From positions 1 through 64,000 of the forward strand of contig JAOQAG010000040.1 of assembly GCA_025963715.1 (NCBI GenBank): DNA of 64,000 nucleotides, in the 5' to 3' direction. The stretch is from Bacteroidota bacterium (GTDB taxonomy: Bacteria > Bacteroidota > Bacteroidia > 2-12-FULL-35-15). The notes under the pieces were generated by a model. The model made no database searches and was not told where the DNA came from. It worked only from the letters and a program-made list of their open reading frames with translations. The translations under genes and the position numbers were made by a program. Positions 60,767 to 64,000 of this stretch are shown here, in pieces; the first letter of the stretch is position 1; every line of letters begins with the position of its first letter.

Positions 60767-62542
60767 CTAAAAACTGTATTTGCCTTCCGCGATCAATTTT
60801 GCAGAAATGTTTCTGCGTGCTTCAGTGGTATTCAACGGTTCTGTTTTTGTGAAACGTTTTAATCCCATCAACATGGCGCGTTGCTCATCACCGCCGGAAA
60901 AGCTGTTGATCGCTTCTTTTCCTGATTTGTGAATTCTATCAGCAGCATCATTGATGTATACACGCATGATGTCCAGTTGTTCCTTGCAGGTTTCTTCGCC
61001 TCTCATGGAAACTAATTTTTCCACGCGCAATTGCAATGATTCCGAAACGTAGGTTTCGATGATCATATCCGCAAGGTTCATCAATACTTCCTGTTCTTTG
61101 CCTAATTGCTGCATCAGTTTCTGAACGGCGGCACCGGCAACCATCAGCACCGATTTTTTAAACCCGGTCACATATTTTTTTTCTCTCGAGAACAATGTTT
61201 CTTCCGTACTTGCAAAATCAGGAATACCCATTAATTCTTTTGCTACTTCCTGCGCAGGACCCATCAGGTCCAGTTCGCCTTTCATGGCGCGTTTCAGCAT
61301 CATGTCAACAGTTAACATCCTATTGATCTCGTTTGTTCCTTCAAAAATACGATTGATGCGTGCATCGCGGTACGCTCTGTCCATCGGCGCTTCCGCGCTG
61401 TAACCCATTCCGCCATAGATCTGAACACCTTCATCCACCACATAATCCAACACTTCCGAACCGTGAACTTTCACAATTGCCGCTTCCACTGCAAATTGTT
61501 CCACGCCTTTTAATTTTGCTTTTGCTTCGTCCATTCCACCTGCGATCAATGATTTGATAGCATCTTCAATGTTCTGACTGGCGCGGTATACAGCTGATTC
61601 CGCTGCAAATGTACGGATCGCCTGTTCTGCCACTTTATAACGGATCGCGCCGTATTTAGAGATCGGGCGGCCGAATTGCATGCGTTCGTTTGCATATTTC
61701 ACCGACTGGCTGATGGTTTCTTTACAACCGCCAACAGCAGCTCCTGCAAGCTTAATACGACCTAAGTTCAAAATATTTACGGCAATCTTGAAACCGTTCT
61801 GACGCTCGGATAATAAATTTTCTACCGGCACTTTGCAATCATTAAAAAATACCTGGCGGGTAGAGCTTCCTTTGATCCCCATTTTATGTTCTTCGGGATT
61901 CAATGAAATACCACCAAAGGCTTTTTCAACAATGAATGCACTTAAATTTTCATCATTATCGATTTTTGCAAACACGGTGTAGATATCAGCGAAACCGCCA
62001 TTGGTGATCCACATTTTTTGTCCGTTGAGGATGTAATGTTTTCCGTCTTCAGATAAAACCGCTTTAGTTTTTCCGGAATTTGCATCCGACCCCGAGCTTG
62101 GCTCTGTCAGGCAATAGGCTGCTTTCCATTCAGCGCTTGCTAATTTCGGAATGTATTTCGCTTTTTGTTCGGCGTTACCGTAATATAAGATCGGTAATGT
62201 GCCAATTCCTGTGTGTGCAGAGATCGCTACAGCGAAGGAATGCCCGGCGCCTAAAATTTCCGTCGCCAGCATGGAAGTAGTAAAATCTTTTCCAAATCCG
62301 CCGTACTCTTCCGGTACGGAAATCCCTAACAAGCCCAGTTCTCCGGCTTTGTTCAACAAGTCAACCATCAGGCCTTCTTCCTGTGAATCGATGCGATCGA
62401 GTTTGTCCCACACATTCTGCGCTAAAAAGTCGTGGCAGGTTTGCGCGATCATTAATTGTTCTTCATTCCATTCTTCAGGAATGAATACGTTTTTTGCTTC
62501 AGTGTCTTTGATGAGGAATTCTCCTCCTTTTAGTGTCGTCAT
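60767..62542 (-). CDS. Acyl-CoA dehydrogenase with C-terminal extension
   Basis: This 591-residue flavoprotein is of the long acyl-CoA dehydrogenase type. LTEPSSGSDANSGKTKA, then KMWITNGGFAD, mark the FAD and substrate domain; QIYGGMGYSAEAPMDRAYRD and INRIFEGTNEINR mark the catalytic C-terminal helical domain. About 180 further residues follow, as in the very-long-chain class. It performs the first oxidation of beta-oxidation. The gap to the upstream thiolase (62543-62691) is filled by an inverted repeat. Confidence 0.93.
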   Translation of the reverse strand: MTTLKGGEFLIKDTEAKNVFIPEEWNEEQLMIAQTCHDFLAQNVWDKLDRIDSQEEGLMVDLLNKAGELGLLGISVPEEYGGFGKDFTTSMLATEILGAGHSFAVAISAHTGIGTLPILYYGNAEQKAKYIPKLASAEWKAAYCLTEPSSGSDANSGKTKAVLSEDGKHYILNGQKMWITNGGFADIYTVFAKIDNDENLSAFIVEKAFGGISLNPEEHKMGIKGSSTRQVFFNDCKVPVENLLSERQNGFKIAVNILNLGRIKLAGAAVGGCKETISQSVKYANERMQFGRPISKYGAIRYKVAEQAIRTFAAESAVYRASQNIEDAIKSLIAGGMDEAKAKLKGVEQFAVEAAIVKVHGSEVLDYVVDEGVQIYGGMGYSAEAPMDRAYRDARINRIFEGTNEINRMLTVDMMLKRAMKGELDLMGPAQEVAKELMGIPDFASTEETLFSREKKYVTGFKKSVLMVAGAAVQKLMQQLGKEQEVLMNLADMIIETYVSESLQLRVEKLVSMRGEETCKEQLDIMRVYINDAADRIHKSGKEAINSFSGGDEQRAMLMGLKRFTKTEPLNTTEARRNISAKLIAEGKYSF

Positions 62543-62566
62543 GATTATTTTTGGTTAGGCGTTTGT

Positions 62567-62691
62567 TTTACCACTAAGGCACTAAGTTCACTTAGCTTAT
62601 ATTTAGTGGTTTGTGTTTTTTTTATTTCAATATTTTAATCTTTTCTTCTTCTTTTCTAATTCTTAGTGTTCTAAGTGCCTTAGTGGTAAAA
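62567..62691. repeat. TTTACCACTAAGGCACTAAG inverted repeat
   Basis: TTTACCACTAAGGCACTAAG with TTCACTTAG (62567-62597) is matched in reverse by CTTAGTGTTC and TAAGTGCCTTAGTGGTAAA (62661-62691). The resulting 125-bp hairpin occupies the whole gap between the two beta-oxidation genes. The T-rich middle could also slow transcription. Confidence 0.75.
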
Positions 62692-63870
62692 CTACAGCAA
62701 CTCGAATACTCCTGCAGCGCCTTGCCCTGTCCCCACACACATACTCACAATTCCGTATTTTTTATTCTGGCGTTTTAATTCATTGAATAATTGAACTGAT
62801 AATTTTGCACCGGTACAACCCAATGGATGCCCGAGGGAAATGGCGCCACCGTTCACATTTACGATCTCCGGATTTAAATTTAATTCGCGGATTACAGCCA
62901 AAGATTGCGATGCAAATGCTTCATTCAATTCGATCAGGTCGATTTGATTTAAGCTCATGCCTGCTAATTTTAATGCTTTTGGAATGGCTGCTACCGGGCC
63001 GATTCCCATGATGCGCGGTGGCACGCCTGCTGCTGCATAACTTACCATGCGTGCGATGGGTGTAAGATTATTTTCTTTCATGAATTTTTCACTCACGATC
63101 ATTACAAATGCAGCACCATCACTGGTTTGTGAAGAGTTACCGGCCGTTACACTTCCTTTGGCATCAAATACCGGTTTTAATTTTGTCAGCGCTTCAATGG
63201 TGGTATCTGCACGCGGGCCTTCGTCGGTATCGACAATAAAGCTGCGTGTTTTTTTCTTTTCGTTTTCATCCACATACGTTTCCTGAACATTGATCGGAAC
63301 GATCTGGCTTTTGAATTTTCCTTCCTTGATCGCAGCGATTGCTTTCTGATGTGATTTCAATGAAAATGCATCCTGGTCCTCGCGGCTCACGTTGTATTCT
63401 GTTGCTACTGCTTCGGCTGTTAAGCCCATTCCCCAGTAATGATCGGGGTGTGCGAGTGCAACGCCAGCGTGCGGAACGATTCTCCATCCGCCCATCGGAA
63501 TTAAGCTCATGCTTTCGGCACCGCCTGCAATGATACAATCGGCCATACCGGAATGGATTTTTGCTGACGCGATCGCAATCGTTTCCAAACCGGAAGCGCA
63601 ATAGCGGTTCACGGTAACGCCTGCTACTTTATCAGTAGTAGGAAATGCCATTAATGAAATCAGGCGCGCCATGTTCAGACCTTGCTCTGCTTCCGGCATT
63701 GCGTTTCCAACGATCAGGTCGTCCACTTGCTCGGGCGCCACCGTTGGTACCGATGCCATTAAATGTTTGATCACATCGGATGCTAAATCATCCGGGCGTG
63801 TAAAACGAAATCCGCCTTTTGTGGCTTTACCGACTGCGGTACGGAAACCTGCTACTATGTATGCATTCAT
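62692..63870 (-). CDS. fadA: 3-ketoacyl-CoA thiolase
   Basis: This 392-residue thiolase has Cys91 ([10 protein letters not shown]), His348 (GHPLGCTG) and Cys378 (SMCVGTGQG). The CVGTGQG form fits degradative thiolases of fatty-acid oxidation, and the neighbouring acyl-CoA dehydrogenase supports that role. The rest of the cycle, usually a fused hydratase/dehydrogenase gene, should lie to the right, beyond the window. Confidence 0.9.
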   Translation of the reverse strand: MNAYIVAGFRTAVGKATKGGFRFTRPDDLASDVIKHLMASVPTVAPEQVDDLIVGNAMPEAEQGLNMARLISLMAFPTTDKVAGVTVNRYCASGLETIAIASAKIHSGMADCIIAGGAESMSLIPMGGWRIVPHAGVALAHPDHYWGMGLTAEAVATEYNVSREDQDAFSLKSHQKAIAAIKEGKFKSQIVPINVQETYVDENEKKKTRSFIVDTDEGPRADTTIEALTKLKPVFDAKGSVTAGNSSQTSDGAAFVMIVSEKFMKENNLTPIARMVSYAAAGVPPRIMGIGPVAAIPKALKLAGMSLNQIDLIELNEAFASQSLAVIRELNLNPEIVNVNGGAISLGHPLGCTGAKLSVQLFNELKRQNKKYGIVSMCVGTGQGAAGVFELL

Positions 63871-63919
63871 TGTTAAATAGATTTGAGATGTTAGATGTGA
63901 GATTTGAGATGCTGTGTAA
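63871..63919. repeat. GATTTGAGATGTTAGATG words
   Basis: Quasi-tandem GAGATGTTAGATGTGAGATT words fill the gap. They belong to the family seen at 23539-23668. Confidence 0.5.
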
Positions 63920-64000
63920 TTACACTTTCTCCATAATTTTATTTTGTAATGTGTTTTGAAATGTATAAGTCATTTTTTGTATTTCTTCAATCTCTTTTAA
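63920..64000 (-). CDS. C-terminal end of an unidentified protein, cut by the window edge
   Basis: From the right edge, 26 codons read LKEIEEIQKMTYTFQNTLQN and then KIMEKV before a stop at 63920-63922. The sequence is helical and resembles the end of four-helix-bundle proteins, but the piece is too short to name. It lies upstream of fadA on the same strand. Confidence 0.45.
   Translation of the reverse strand, partial: LKEIEEIQKMTYTFQNTLQNKIMEKV

Noticed and set aside
148-64000. tRNA genes
   Set aside because: I looked for GTTCGA/GTTCAA-type T-loops with matching acceptor stems in the gaps. The many GTTCAAAG words are repeats and do not fold as tRNA.

Overview
The window is a piece of a Bacteroidota chromosome, most likely from a free-living, gliding-type lineage. 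The evidence is type IX secretion (T9SS) C-terminal signals on three exported proteins, a PorP/SprF-type partner, the TAnnTTTG form of the -7 promoter element with a TTTG or TTG box near -33, few Shine-Dalgarno sequences, and AT-rich intergenic DNA crowded with short dispersed repeats. The left edge is the 3' part of an rRNA operon: an almost complete 5S rRNA followed by a strong terminator.

Layout. 1-713: 5S rRNA, terminator and nested repeat elements. 0.7-12.4 kb: a T9SS subtilase, a RecB/AddA-type helicase-nuclease, an ECF sigma factor followed by a one-pass membrane protein and a secreted protein, a membrane-anchored spermidine-synthase-like protein, an outer-membrane barrel and an SDR oxidoreductase. 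12.5-19.3 kb: a 1781-residue adhesin-like protein with 15 Ig-like repeats and a type B T9SS signal, followed by its probable SprF partner fused to a SPOR-like domain. 19.9-29.2 kb: a PgpH-like cyclic-di-AMP phosphodiesterase, a thiolase, an NlpC/P60 peptidase, SanA, a UbiA prenyltransferase (probably MqnP) and a second T9SS subtilase. 29.3-35 kb: a Dlt-like cluster (adenylation enzyme, carrier protein, MBOAT acyltransferase, degenerate SGNH protein and two exported proteins), the best candidate here for an undescribed system. 35-50 kb: EttA, a DPP7-type S46 peptidase, HisS with an AT-rich insertion, an aromatic amino acid ammonia-lyase, an orphan response regulator, MqnE, a methyltransferase flanked by 93-bp repeats, and the transhydrogenase genes pntA and pntB. 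50-56.4 kb: small enzymes (GDPD, SGNH esterase, YkgJ-type protein, GNAT, PD40 propeller, PaiB-like protein, PmtA-like methyltransferase, Ogt). 56.4-64 kb: a fatty-acid region on the minus strand, with thiolase, acyl-CoA dehydrogenase, a thioesterase-ACBP fusion, a Crp-like regulator, FadL and a GDSL lipoprotein.

How the parts fit. MqnE and the UbiA protein together point to menaquinone made by the futalosine route. FadL, the GDSL lipoprotein, the thioesterase-ACBP fusion, the acyl-CoA dehydrogenase and the thiolase look like lipid capture and beta-oxidation. Two palindromes in the promoter region of fadL, next to the Crp-like gene, are candidate operators. The adhesin and the SprF-SPOR protein form a secretion pair.

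The most distinctive non-coding content is the repeats. At least ten families fill nearly every long gap, many as inverted repeats of 90-170 bp. One family ends precisely at gene boundaries and supplies TTG start codons to two genes. No tRNA gene, CRISPR array, transposase or prophage was seen. All functional assignments come from reading motifs, with no database search.
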